Origin: Akkermansia muciniphila
GTDB taxonomy: Bacteria > Verrucomicrobiota > Verrucomicrobiia > Verrucomicrobiales > V1-33
DNA length: 64,000 nt
NCBI GenBank assembly: GCA_945900785.1
Contig: CAMDJM010000005.1
Coordinates: forward strand, 1 to 64,000
Direction: 5' to 3'
Positions 36,724 through 44,621 of this stretch are shown here, piece after piece; position 1 is the stretch's first letter, and each line of letters opens with the position of its first letter. Position numbers and translations under genes: made by a program. The notes under the pieces are model-generated. The model was given only the letters and a program-made list of their open reading frames with translations. It was not told the origin of the DNA and did no database searches.

Positions 36724-36744
36724 CCCCCATTCCCCATCCCCTAT
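36724..36744 (+). repeat. heptanucleotide repeat before the VOC gene
   Basis: Three units, CCCCCAT, TCCCCAT and CCCCTAT, end one base before the ATG at 36746. Confidence 0.55.
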
Positions 36745-36745
36745 C

Positions 36746-37093
36746 ATGACCGTCCTCAAAGTTAAATACGCCCTCTGGGCCGCCGATTGGCAACGCTGCC
36801 TCCACTTCTACCGCGACCTCTTCGGCGGCACTATCACCATGGAAATGGAAGTCTGGAGTGAAATCGTCATCGCCGGAGCCACCCTCGGCATCCACGGCGG
36901 CGGCGAAGGAAAACGCACCTGGACCGGCCTCACTTTTCAGGTCGATGACCTCCGCGAAGGCATCGCCCAACTCACCGCCCACGGCGGCTCCCTCGCCTGC
37001 CCGCCCAACGACACCCCGGAAGACCCCCTGCATTTGGCCATGTGCATCGACCCCGAAGGCAACGAATTCATGATGACCCAGCGGCGGCACTGA
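36746..37093 (+). CDS. VOC-family (glyoxalase/bleomycin-resistance fold) protein
   Basis: 115 residues forming one beta-alpha-beta-beta-beta VOC unit pair: LHFYRDLFGG, LGIHGGGEGKRTWTGLTFQVDD and IDPEGNEFMM are the usual landmarks. VOC proteins include metal-dependent lyases, dioxygenases and drug-binding proteins, and the activity here is open. The terminal Glu of DPEGNEF could be a metal ligand. It follows the TMEM14-like gene by 36 nt and precedes rpoA by about 240 nt of leader DNA. Confidence 0.8.
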   Translation: MTVLKVKYALWAADWQRCLHFYRDLFGGTITMEMEVWSEIVIAGATLGIHGGGEGKRTWTGLTFQVDDLREGIAQLTAHGGSLACPPNDTPEDPLHLAMCIDPEGNEFMMTQRRH

Positions 37094-37335
37094 GCTGACA
37101 AGGATTTCCTCAACCAGCATGACTGACAGGGGGATGTTCAAGCGCCTTCCCTCCCTCATGGCAAAAATGTTTAAAAAGTTCAGGCCTTTCCTTTCCACTT
37201 GCACCACCCCCCCAGTGGTGCTCCTTTCCCGCCCCCCGCGAGCCATCCTTCAGCTTGCCGTCGGTCTCTGTGGCTGAAAACACCCCCGTTTTCAACCGGC
37301 TCGCCAGAGGTAACCCGGTAAAAACCAACTAAAAC

Positions 37336-38433
37336 ATGTCCGTCAGACTCGCCCGCTTCGAAATGCCCAATCGTCTTACCAAAGACGAATCCACCGCCAC
37401 CGACACCTACGGGAAATTTATCGCCGAACCCTTTGAAGGCGGCTACGGCTACACCATCGGCAACGGCCTGCGCCGCGTTCTCATGTCCTCCCTCGAAGGA
37501 GCCGCCGTCACTTCGATCAAAATCAAAGGAGCCCAGCACGAGTTCTGCAGCCTTCCCGGCATTGTGGAAGATGTCACCGACATCGTCCTCAACCTGAAGA
37601 AGATCAAGTTTTCCCACTCCGACCTGAAGGAACCCAAGCTGCTCACCATCCAGGTGGACCGCGATGGCATCGTCACCGCCGGAGACATCCGCGAAGACGC
37701 CCAATATTCCGTCATTAACAAGGACCAGCACATCTGCACGCTCGACCGCAAGGTCAAGTTCGAAGCCGAAATGGAAGTCCGCGTGGGCCGTGGTTTTTCC
37801 TCCGGAGATGAAAACAAGCGCGCGGAAATGCCCATCGGGGTGATCCCCATCGATAGCATTTTCTCCCCCGTCACCCGTGTCCGTTATGCGGTGGAAAACA
37901 CCCGCGTCGGCCAGAAGACGGACTACGATAAACTCATCATCGAAATCTGGACCGATGGCCGCATCACGCCCCACGATGCCCTCACCCAGGCCAGCTCCAT
38001 CCTGCGCAAGCACCTCGACGTCTTCGTCGCCTACGACGACAGCCAGATCGAATTCGAAGCCGCTCCGGAAGCCCAGTCCGAGGAAAACAGCGAACTCCGC
38101 AAGCTGCTCAACATGAGCGTCAACGAAATCGAACTCAGCGTCCGCGCCGCCAACTGCCTCAACAACGCCAACATCACCAGCGTGGGCCAGCTCGCCCTCA
38201 AGTCCGAGGCGGAAATGCTCAAATACCGCAATTTTGGCAAAAAATCCCTCAACGAAATCAAGGACAAGCTTCTGGAGCTGGGCCTTGGACTCGGCATGAA
38301 ATTCGAAGGCAATCTCATGGAACCCTTCATGGGGGGCCGCGGGGCCGCCTTCAGTTATTACAAGGACGAGGACGACGCCAAAGGCGGCCTGACCGATCTC
38401 ATCAACCAAAACATGGACGAAGACGACGAATAA
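37336..38433 (+). CDS. rpoA: DNA-directed RNA polymerase subunit alpha
   Basis: 365 residues, slightly longer than E. coli RpoA (329). The N-terminal dimerisation domain shows GYGYTIGNGLRRVLMSSLEGAAV, here split by residue 48, and the C-terminal DNA-contacting domain has ELSVRAANCLNNANITSVGQL. A short acidic tail rich in Asp and Glu follows. It forms the scaffold for polymerase assembly. rplQ follows 52 nt downstream. The usual partners rpsM, rpsK and rpsD are not upstream, where a VOC gene stands, so the alpha operon is split. No Shine-Dalgarno sequence precedes the ATG. Confidence 0.96.
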   Translation: MSVRLARFEMPNRLTKDESTATDTYGKFIAEPFEGGYGYTIGNGLRRVLMSSLEGAAVTSIKIKGAQHEFCSLPGIVEDVTDIVLNLKKIKFSHSDLKEPKLLTIQVDRDGIVTAGDIREDAQYSVINKDQHICTLDRKVKFEAEMEVRVGRGFSSGDENKRAEMPIGVIPIDSIFSPVTRVRYAVENTRVGQKTDYDKLIIEIWTDGRITPHDALTQASSILRKHLDVFVAYDDSQIEFEAAPEAQSEENSELRKLLNMSVNEIELSVRAANCLNNANITSVGQLALKSEAEMLKYRNFGKKSLNEIKDKLLELGLGLGMKFEGNLMEPFMGGRGAAFSYYKDEDDAKGGLTDLINQNMDEDDE

Positions 38434-38485
38434 GACGCCTTCCCTTCCTTTCTCCACCCCACTTCAAATCCAATAACTAAAAGTC

Positions 38486-38974
38486 ATGAGACACGGCCGT
38501 AAAACCATCAAACTCCAGCGTCGTCAGGATCACCGCGACTCGCTGCTCTCCAACCTCGTCTGCTCCCTCATCGAGCACAAACAGATCAAGACCACCGTCG
38601 CCAAAGCCAAAGCCATCCGTCCCTTTGCGGACCGCATGGTCACTCTGGGCAAACGCGGCGACCTGCATGCCCGGCGCACCGCCATCCGCTATCTCCACAG
38701 CAAGGATTCCGTCAAGGAACTCTTCAACACTGTGGCCCCGGCTGCCAGCCACCGCCAGGGCGGCTACACCCGCATCATCAAACTCGGCCAACGCCCCACC
38801 GATTCCGCTCCGATGGCCTTCATCGAGTGGGTGGACTGCGTTACCGTGGAACCTGCCAAGGTGCCCAGCACTCCGGACACCGTGACACTCTCTGCGGAAC
38901 CGGCCGCCGCCAAGCCGACCAAAACCGCCCAAGCCAAGGAAAAAGCGGTCGAAGCCGAACCGGCCGCTGAATAA
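38486..38974 (+). CDS. rplQ: 50S ribosomal protein L17
   Basis: 162 residues. The core (1-118) is standard L17: MRHGRKTIKLQRRQDHRDSL at the start, then RTAIRYLHSKDSVKELF and GGYTRIIKLGQRPTDSAPMA. About 40 extra residues rich in Ala, Lys, Glu and Pro extend the C-terminus beyond the 127-residue E. coli length, a disordered tail similar in style to other housekeeping proteins in this window. It is cotranscribed with rpoA, and a strong terminator follows at 39123-39150. Confidence 0.96.
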   Translation: MRHGRKTIKLQRRQDHRDSLLSNLVCSLIEHKQIKTTVAKAKAIRPFADRMVTLGKRGDLHARRTAIRYLHSKDSVKELFNTVAPAASHRQGGYTRIIKLGQRPTDSAPMAFIEWVDCVTVEPAKVPSTPDTVTLSAEPAAAKPTKTAQAKEKAVEAEPAAE

Positions 38975-38998
38975 TTCCCCTTTGTTTCCTTCTCCGTG

Positions 38999-39065
38999 AC
39001 GCAGGCTTCCAGCCTGTGCACGCAGGCTTCCAGCCTGTGCGGCCAGTAGGCTTCCAGCCCGCTGG
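38999..39065. repeat. tandem palindromic repeat downstream of rplQ
   Basis: A 21-bp unit occurs twice without change (38999-39019 and 39020-39040), followed by a degenerate third copy to 39065. Each unit contains the hairpin CAGGCT-TCC-AGCCTG, a 6-bp perfect stem with a three-base loop. This resembles REP-type elements scattered between genes in related phyla. Confidence 0.75.
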
Positions 39066-39122
39066 GTTCCAAAGGCAACAAAATAACCACATCCAGCCTA
39101 CACCTTGGCAAATCCTCCCGGA

Positions 39123-39150
39123 AGCGGCCACGAAAGTGGCCGCTTTTTTT
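39123..39150 (+). terminator. intrinsic terminator of the rpoA-rplQ operon
   Basis: A perfect 9-bp stem, AGCGGCCAC/GTGGCCGCT, with a GAAA tetraloop, followed directly by seven T. It is the clearest rho-independent terminator in the window. Confidence 0.92.
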
Positions 39151-39217
39151 GTTGCACCACTGGCCGCGGTTGGTAAGCTCAGCCCCGCCCACCGGAACCC
39201 CCAGACCCGTTCCCCGA

Positions 39218-40141
39218 ATGCTTCCCTCCCAGCATCCCTCCCTCATTCTAACGGCCTTGGGCCTGATTTTTGGGAGCCTTGTGTCCCTGAATGCAACCAC
39301 CGTAGAGACCAAGACCAAGTCCAAGGCAAATCCTCCGGCAAAATCACCCGCCAAGCCCAAAGAGGAAAAATCCACCCCAACCGCAGCCAAAGGAGCCCAA
39401 GGGGCGGTGGGACCGATTGCTCCCCTGCCCCGCGTTTACGCGCCGACCCGTCCCCGCGACGTGGCCCCTAGATTCCCTTGGAAACGCAATATCACCACCA
39501 CCATCTTCTGGATTGGTGAGGCCCCGGATGGCCGCAACACCACTCCCAACCACAAAAGCTCATGGGACACGGAATGGCAGGAGAATTATGGGGGCTTTGA
39601 TGATCCAAACCGCGAGAACCGCACCTACGACTTCCATCCGAAAGGCTTCGTCCCCAATCTGAATCCGTTTTACGTCGCCCTCCCCTTCAATGACCAAACG
39701 AACCCTGAGGTCGCAGCGGTGAAGATCCCATGGTATAAAACCAACCGCAATCCCATCAGCAAAAGCGCCTGCCACGGGACTTGGATCGCCATTAAATTTG
39801 GCAACAAAACCTGTTTTGCCCAATGGGAAGACTGCGGCCCCTTCGTGACGGACGATCACAACTACGTCTTCGGCACCGCCCCACCCAAAAACCCGGAAAA
39901 TGGCGGAGCCGGCCTGGACGTGTCCCCCGCCGTGCGCGATTTTCTGGGCATCAGCAGCGGAGCCCAATGCGATTGGCGCTTCTGCTCCGCCAAGGAAGTG
40001 CCGGATGGCCCATGGACCCGCTTCGGCGCCGGCAAAAAGCTCGCCGCCGGTGGAGAACAGGACATCGAAGCGATCCGCGCCAAATACGCCGAACTCGTCC
40101 GCCAACGTGAAGAATGGCTGAAGCGCAACCCCGGCCGTTAG
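39218..40141 (+). CDS. exported protein with an RlpA-like double-psi barrel region
   Basis: 307 residues from the ATG at 39218 (MLPSQHPSLILTALGLIFGS, a signal peptide). A Lys/Pro-rich linker covers about 30-60. The rest contains CHGTWIAIKFGNKTCFAQWEDCGPFVTDD, here spanning two halves, and GLDVSPAVRDFLGI, which together resemble the double-psi beta-barrel core of RlpA and barwin-like proteins, where a GPF segment and a D-S-A helix are conserved. Cell-wall binding or cutting is possible but not shown: the exact catalytic Asp cannot be placed with certainty. Five cysteines suggest disulfides. Convincing as an exported protein, tentative as RlpA-like. Confidence 0.65.
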   Translation: MLPSQHPSLILTALGLIFGSLVSLNATTVETKTKSKANPPAKSPAKPKEEKSTPTAAKGAQGAVGPIAPLPRVYAPTRPRDVAPRFPWKRNITTTIFWIGEAPDGRNTTPNHKSSWDTEWQENYGGFDDPNRENRTYDFHPKGFVPNLNPFYVALPFNDQTNPEVAAVKIPWYKTNRNPISKSACHGTWIAIKFGNKTCFAQWEDCGPFVTDDHNYVFGTAPPKNPENGGAGLDVSPAVRDFLGISSGAQCDWRFCSAKEVPDGPWTRFGAGKKLAAGGEQDIEAIRAKYAELVRQREEWLKRNPGR

Positions 40142-40202
40142 TCCCGCAGCCGGATCATTGCAGCTTGCAGCGCAGGCGAAACCGCCGCATGAACGCCGCA
40201 CC

Positions 40203-41588
40203 ATGGGACGAGTCAACCAATCCAAAGGCAGGGAAACCACCCCGGAACGCCAGGCCACCCGCCGCCTCATGAGCGAACGCGGGATCGATCCCAGCTATGG
40301 CATGGGGCAAAACTTCATGACAGACCCCGCCGTCGCCTCATGGATCGTTGATCAACTCGACATCCAGCCGCAGGACACTGTTATTGAAATCGGCCCCGGC
40401 ATGGGTGCCCTCACCGAACACCTCGTCACCCGCGGGGCCCGGCTCCTCATCCTCATCGAGAAAGATGACAAACTGGTCGATTTTATCAGAAGCAAGTTCG
40501 GGCATCTCCCCCAGCTCGAAATCATCCACGGCGATGCCATCCGCTTCGACACCCGCCCCTACTACGCGGAGCAACCCCTGAAAATTCTCGGTGCCCTGCC
40601 CTACTCCTGCGGCACGGAAATCATCCGCAACTTCATGTCGCACCCCAGCCCCGCCTGCCGTGCGGTTTTTACCCTCCAAAAGGAAGTCTGCCTGAAGCTG
40701 AGCGCCAAACCCAACGACCACCTCTACGGCCTCCTCACCGTCCGCAGCCAGGCCTGGTGGGACATCGCCTACCTGCGGGAACTCCCGCCCGGCATTTTTG
40801 TGCCCCGTCCCGCCGTCGACAGTGGCGTCATCGCCATGACCCCGCGGCCCCGCCCCGGCCTCCCCGTTTTTGAAGAGCGCCTCTTCGACCGGCTCCTGAC
40901 CCACGGCTTCTCCCAACGCCGCAAAATGCTGCGCAATCTCCTGCCAAAACATCCCGGGCACCCCTGGGAAACGCTCGCCGCCCGCATCGGCTGCAATCCC
41001 CTCGCCCGTGCCCAGGAACTCAGCCTCCGGGAATGGATCCTTCTCACCAACGAATACGACCCCAGCCCGCACCCTCACCACGCCCAGAGCGGCGACGAAG
41101 TCTTTGATGTGGTCGATGAAAACGACCAGGTGATCCGCCAGGAACGGCGCTGCATGGTCCACGCCGAAAATCTCCTCCACCGCGCCATCCACCTCTTTGT
41201 CTTCAATGACGCCGGCGATCTCTTCCTCCAGTTGCGCAGCCACCTCAAAGACAAGATGCCCGAACGCTGGGACAGCAGCGCCGCCGGCCATGTCGATGCC
41301 GGCGAGGACTACCTCACCGCCGCCGTCCGCGAAGTCGCGGAAGAACTCGGCATCAAAACCACCCCCGACCGGCTCACGCTCGAATTCACCCTGCCCGGCG
41401 GCCCCGGCACGGGTTATGAATTCGTGCACCTTTATTCCCTGACATGGAGCAATCCCCTCCAGTGGCCCCCCGGCGAGATCGAAACCGGCCAATGGTTTCC
41501 CCCCGCCATCATCGACCAGTGGACCCGCCAACGCCCCGGAGATTTTGCCGATGGCTTTCTCGAGTGCTGGCAACGCTACCGCCCCTGA
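40203..41588 (+). CDS. rsmA: fusion of an RsmA/KsgA-like rRNA adenine dimethyltransferase with a Nudix hydrolase
   Basis: 461 residues from the ATG at 40203. Residues 1-285 are an RsmA/KsgA methyltransferase: GQNFMTDP, SAM site VIEIGPGMGALTEHL, acidic ribose ligand in LIEKDD, and FVPRPAVDSGVI. The catalytic NLPY motif of the family reads ALPY here, Ala131 replacing the Asn that positions the target adenine. Residues about 300-455 are a Nudix domain with a perfect box from about residue 362 (GHVDAGE, then REVAEELGI), nearest to YfcD-type enzymes. RsmA normally dimethylates A1518 and A1519 of 16S rRNA; whether this fusion does is uncertain because of the substitution. It is single in the window, so a canonical copy elsewhere is possible. 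Confidence 0.85.
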   Translation: MGRVNQSKGRETTPERQATRRLMSERGIDPSYGMGQNFMTDPAVASWIVDQLDIQPQDTVIEIGPGMGALTEHLVTRGARLLILIEKDDKLVDFIRSKFGHLPQLEIIHGDAIRFDTRPYYAEQPLKILGALPYSCGTEIIRNFMSHPSPACRAVFTLQKEVCLKLSAKPNDHLYGLLTVRSQAWWDIAYLRELPPGIFVPRPAVDSGVIAMTPRPRPGLPVFEERLFDRLLTHGFSQRRKMLRNLLPKHPGHPWETLAARIGCNPLARAQELSLREWILLTNEYDPSPHPHHAQSGDEVFDVVDENDQVIRQERRCMVHAENLLHRAIHLFVFNDAGDLFLQLRSHLKDKMPERWDSSAAGHVDAGEDYLTAAVREVAEELGIKTTPDRLTLEFTLPGGPGTGYEFVHLYSLTWSNPLQWPPGEIETGQWFPPAIIDQWTRQRPGDFADGFLECWQRYRP

Positions 41589-41897
41589 CAAATCCCCCAG
41601 GCGAAGTTCAACCTTCCCCGGCCAGCAAGTATTTCCCGGTCACCCGGGAAAAGACTTGTCCTTTCCCGGAACCCACCGCATTATCCTGAGCCAGTGCGTC
41701 CCTCCAGCCACATCGTAAAAATTTAGTATTATCCATGATATTTGTGCACTGCAATATCACCCGAAAAAGGTCGAATCAACGCGAAACCGCCCGGTTACTC
41801 CGCTATTTTTACCGTATTTCCTCATTAGAAAATATCACTTTACAGCCCCAGATTTGGGGCTGAATCCATGTTCGCCCAAGTTAATCTACCAATCTCA
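41589..41897. other. intergenic region, A/T-richer than its surroundings
   Basis: About 310 nt without a gene. The second half (from about 41715) is clearly richer in A and T than the rest of the window. A perfect hairpin CAGCCCCA-GATT-TGGGGCTG lies at 41843-41862, shortly before the next reading frame. No further signal is clear. Confidence 0.5.
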
Positions 41898-42362
41898 ATG
41901 AAACCAACGATCAAGCGCCGACTGCTATGGGCATTCACGTTTCCTATAGTGGCAGTTGCCGCTCTTTGGGCTTACGGGTCAGTTCCTATCACCGCATCGT
42001 GGGCCGAGTTTGGCTACTACGGTAAGTTTAATCAGGTTCAAAGGATCATTCGCGCAATTCCGGGTTTGACTATTGTCGACCATACGCAGCACCACGACGT
42101 CATTATGGAGGATTTTAGCTTCACTGTAGCTAACCCAGACGGAGCTATCATTCGGATTGATTTTTGGGAGAACAGGCCTGAGATGCGGCTCACCAAAGAT
42201 GATGATATCAGACTTTATATTGAGATGGTGATTGCCGGCCGTATTCGAGTGATTAGTTCGAGCGACGCTTCATTCCATAGACTGTCCTCGCCCTGCCCTA
42301 CCCACCATGAGCGAATGACCATGGTTATCATCGGGCGAAGCCCCGATGATAACGGTTGTTGA
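41898..42362 (+). CDS. membrane-anchored hypothetical protein of foreign composition
   Basis: 154 residues from the ATG at 41898 (MKPTIKRRLLWAFTFPIVAV), with one N-terminal transmembrane helix (LLWAFTFPIVAVAALWAYG) and a small soluble domain (GLTIVDHTQHHDVIMEDFSF, then RIDFWENRPEMRL). Codon use differs from the neighbours: many A/T-ending codons such as att, gat, ttt and agt in place of atc, gac, ttc and agc. The last codons run through a hairpin repeat (42324-42353), so the C-terminus may be truncated. Family not recognised. Horizontal acquisition is a reasonable inference from composition alone. Confidence 0.5.
   Translation: MKPTIKRRLLWAFTFPIVAVAALWAYGSVPITASWAEFGYYGKFNQVQRIIRAIPGLTIVDHTQHHDVIMEDFSFTVANPDGAIIRIDFWENRPEMRLTKDDDIRLYIEMVIAGRIRVISSSDASFHRLSSPCPTHHERMTMVIIGRSPDDNGC
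42324..42353. repeat. strong hairpin ending the low-GC islet
   Basis: A perfect 12-bp inverted repeat, GTTATCATCGGG/CCCGATGATAAC, with a 6-nt loop. No T-run follows, so it is more like a REP-type palindrome than a terminator. It marks the boundary between the lower-GC segment and high-GC non-coding DNA. Confidence 0.7.
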
Positions 42363-43472
42363 ACGATTCGCGGTTGGCCTTTGGGCATCGTCCGGTTCAG
42401 GACCGGTTTGTGGCCGGGGCGTCAGTGGGCAAAGCTTCCCGGCGCTTCTCCTCACTGAATTCCGGTTTTTGCTTCCATCGGGTCAGGCTGGACGGGATGA
42501 AGGGGGCTTTGATCGCCGTCGCGACTCCGGGAGCGGGCTCTGTTGGTGCCTGGAAGCAGAGGCTGGGCTTGGATTTCCAGAGCCATAGCGCAAAATCCAC
42601 GGCTTCGGGGCATGATCCGCCAGAGCCGGGCCTGACGGATTTTGATGGCGTCAGGATTGGCTGGGCGGAATTTAGATTTGCCGGTGACTGCTTCATGCGG
42701 GAATGGCGATGGCGCAGGAGCTTCCCGGTGGCAGCGGGAGCTGGGGCGGGGGCCGGGCGCGGGTGCGCAGGGCGTGGAAAAAATCATGACGTGACCGCAG
42801 CAGGGACAGAGGATTTCCGCCTTGTCGGGGAGAGACAGCAACACGTCGCCGGCCCGCAGGAGCTGGCGCACCCGGGCCGGGGTGGCTGCAAGTGCCGGGG
42901 AGAACAGCCGTCCCGGCATCCTGCCGGGTGCCGGAGCCATGGGAATTCAAGGCACCGGTCCATGGTAACCTTGCAGTGGGTTCCTGCCATGGCACCGGCA
43001 CCGGGTGGGACACCCGGCGGGACAGGCGGGACGCCTGTTCTCCCCCTCATGCCGCCGCACGCGGGTGAACCCACGCGGCAAATGGAAGGGGAGCACACGC
43101 GCCCCGCGTGTCATCTTCCGCGCCGCGCGGAAGCCTTGTCACCTTTCCGCGAAGCGGCTAATTGATCCCATCGCAGCCACGGTTGGCGCTATGGCAGAAC
43201 GTCGGGAATCCATCTGCGCCGCATCGTGACGGATGCGGTGGAGCCTGGAGCGATCTTGAAGTGCACCCGGGGCGCGCCGCCGGGATATGCTGGAACTGAA
43301 ATGCGGCTGAGCCGGGGGGATTTCAAGTGGAGGGCGGGGGCGCCCTCCACGACACGCGGGAGTGAAGGTGTGTCGCGCGTGAGCCGGAAGCACGCCAATA
43401 AGCCCCGCTAACGGGGGACGCAGCAGCTTGGCGTGCCGCAGGATTCCCTGGCCTCCTGCCGTCCGCCCTGGC
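42363..43472. other. non-coding, hairpin-rich intergenic region
   Basis: About 1.1 kb without a credible gene: several open frames exist on both strands but have biased, repetitive composition and no recognisable domain. Perfect inverted repeats are frequent: CCGGGTG-GGA-CACCCGG (43001-43017), ACAGGCG-GGA-CGCCTGT (43022-43038), ACACGCG/CGCGTGT (43095-43111, shared with 4128-4145), CTTCCGCG-CCG-CGCGGAAG (43115-43133), GTGGAGGGCG-GGGG-CGCCCTCCAC (43327-43350) and CCCCG-CTAA-CGGGG (43403-43416). It looks like an accumulation site for small palindromic repeats. A decayed gene in the first half cannot be excluded. Confidence 0.6.
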
Positions 43473-43811
43473 TCAGTCCTTGGCGGGCTTGCTCTTTTTG
43501 GCGGGTTTTTCTGCGGTCACAGGTGTGGGGGTCGGGGCTGCGGCAGGGGTGGTGGTGGAACTGCTGTCGGCCGTCGATGCTGTGGAGGCCGCTCCGTCCT
43601 GTTTGGCTCCAGCCTTGTAGTTCTCGCTCCGGTAGTCGGTGATATAGAATCCGGATCCTTTGAAGACCAGGCCGGCCCCGGTGCCGATGAGGCGGCGCAC
43701 TTTGCCTTTGCAGCCTTTTTCCGGACATTTGGTCAGACGCTTGTCATTCATGGACTGAAAGACCTCGAATGGTTTTTCGCAGGTTTCGCAGACGTAATCG
43801 TAGTGGGGCAT
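43473..43811 (-). CDS. FmdB-family zinc ribbon protein
   Basis: 112 residues. It begins MPHYDYVCETCEKPFEVFQSM and continues to CPEKGCKGKVRRLIG: a zinc ribbon with CxxC at the start and a second Cys pair, the FmdB signature. GAGLVFKGSGFYITDYR follows, also typical. The last 45 residues are Ala/Pro/Thr/Lys low complexity. FmdB was named as a regulator of a formamidase operon, but most members are uncharacterised. It lies upstream of nothing obviously related. Confidence 0.88.
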   Translation of the reverse strand: MPHYDYVCETCEKPFEVFQSMNDKRLTKCPEKGCKGKVRRLIGTGAGLVFKGSGFYITDYRSENYKAGAKQDGAASTASTADSSSTTTPAAAPTPTPVTAEKPAKKSKPAKD

Positions 43812-43917
43812 GACAGGGCGGGGCAGGAGGGGAGAGGGGAGTGGAACAATGGATCAACCAAAAGTGAATCCTGCGGCGGGCCGGGACGAAGCCAGCCGCA
43901 GGAAAGCAATGGCCGGA

Positions 43918-44412
43918 CTACTGAAGCTCAGCCAGCTTGGCTTTGATGGCCGCAAAGTCGACTGGTTCTCCGGGGTTGTCGTGCACTTCCGTGTATTGGA
44001 TGACGCCGGCGCGGTCGACGATGAAGGCGGAACGCTTCGAAACGCCAGCCTGCCCGAGATTTTTTTCAGCGAGGAAGCTATCGTAGGCGATGTCATAGGC
44101 CTTGGTAACGCTGTGGTCGTAGTCGCTTAGCAGGGGAAGCCTGATGCCTTCCTTCTCCGCCCAGGCGGCCTGGGCAAAGGGATTGTCGCCACTGATGGCG
44201 AGAACGGTGGCATTCAGGCTGGTGAAGCTATTGAGGCTGCCGGTGACTTCACACAGCTCGGTGGTGCAGCCGCCGGTGAAGGCCATGGGCACGAAGAGGA
44301 GGAGGGTATTCGTTTTCCCGGCCTGAGCGCTGAGGGTGACGTATTCCGGGCCATGGGCGCCGAGGGTGGTGAGCTTGAAGTCAGGAGCGGAGGTGCCGGG
44401 TTGGAGAGCCAT
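43918..44412 (-). CDS. peroxiredoxin (AhpC/TSA family)
   Basis: 164 residues of thioredoxin fold: PGTSAPDFKL at the start, then PMAFTGGCTTELC, which contains the peroxiredoxin PxxxTxxC active site with the peroxidatic Cys, and a second Cys four residues later. SGDNPFAQAAWAEKEG and SVTKAYDI follow. Peroxiredoxins reduce hydrogen peroxide and organic hydroperoxides in the cytoplasm. The layout is nearest to AhpE- or Bcp-like single-domain enzymes. It precedes the FmdB-type gene by about 100 nt on the same strand. Confidence 0.9.
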   Translation of the reverse strand: MALQPGTSAPDFKLTTLGAHGPEYVTLSAQAGKTNTLLLFVPMAFTGGCTTELCEVTGSLNSFTSLNATVLAISGDNPFAQAAWAEKEGIRLPLLSDYDHSVTKAYDIAYDSFLAEKNLGQAGVSKRSAFIVDRAGVIQYTEVHDNPGEPVDFAAIKAKLAELQ

Positions 44413-44621
44413 AATAAGTTAGGGAAGTTGAGTGGGTTGAGTTTACGCGGTAAAACAGGATTTCTTCCGCCAGGGCTGATTTATTGAGGCGGCGCGATGG
44501 AACCCTTCCGGGATAAACGCAGGCGGCTGGCGGGTCAAGCGGCATGGGCCGGGGAGCGCGGCCTGTGCGTTGGACTTTCCGGGCAAAAGGCCGTGCTTTT
44601 TGCTCGAAATCAGGCCAAAGC

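Noticed and set aside
42356..43165. Open frames of 100-270 codons on both strands in the hairpin-rich region
   Set aside because: Repetitive Arg/Gly/Pro text, no recognisable domain, and several palindromic repeats run through them.
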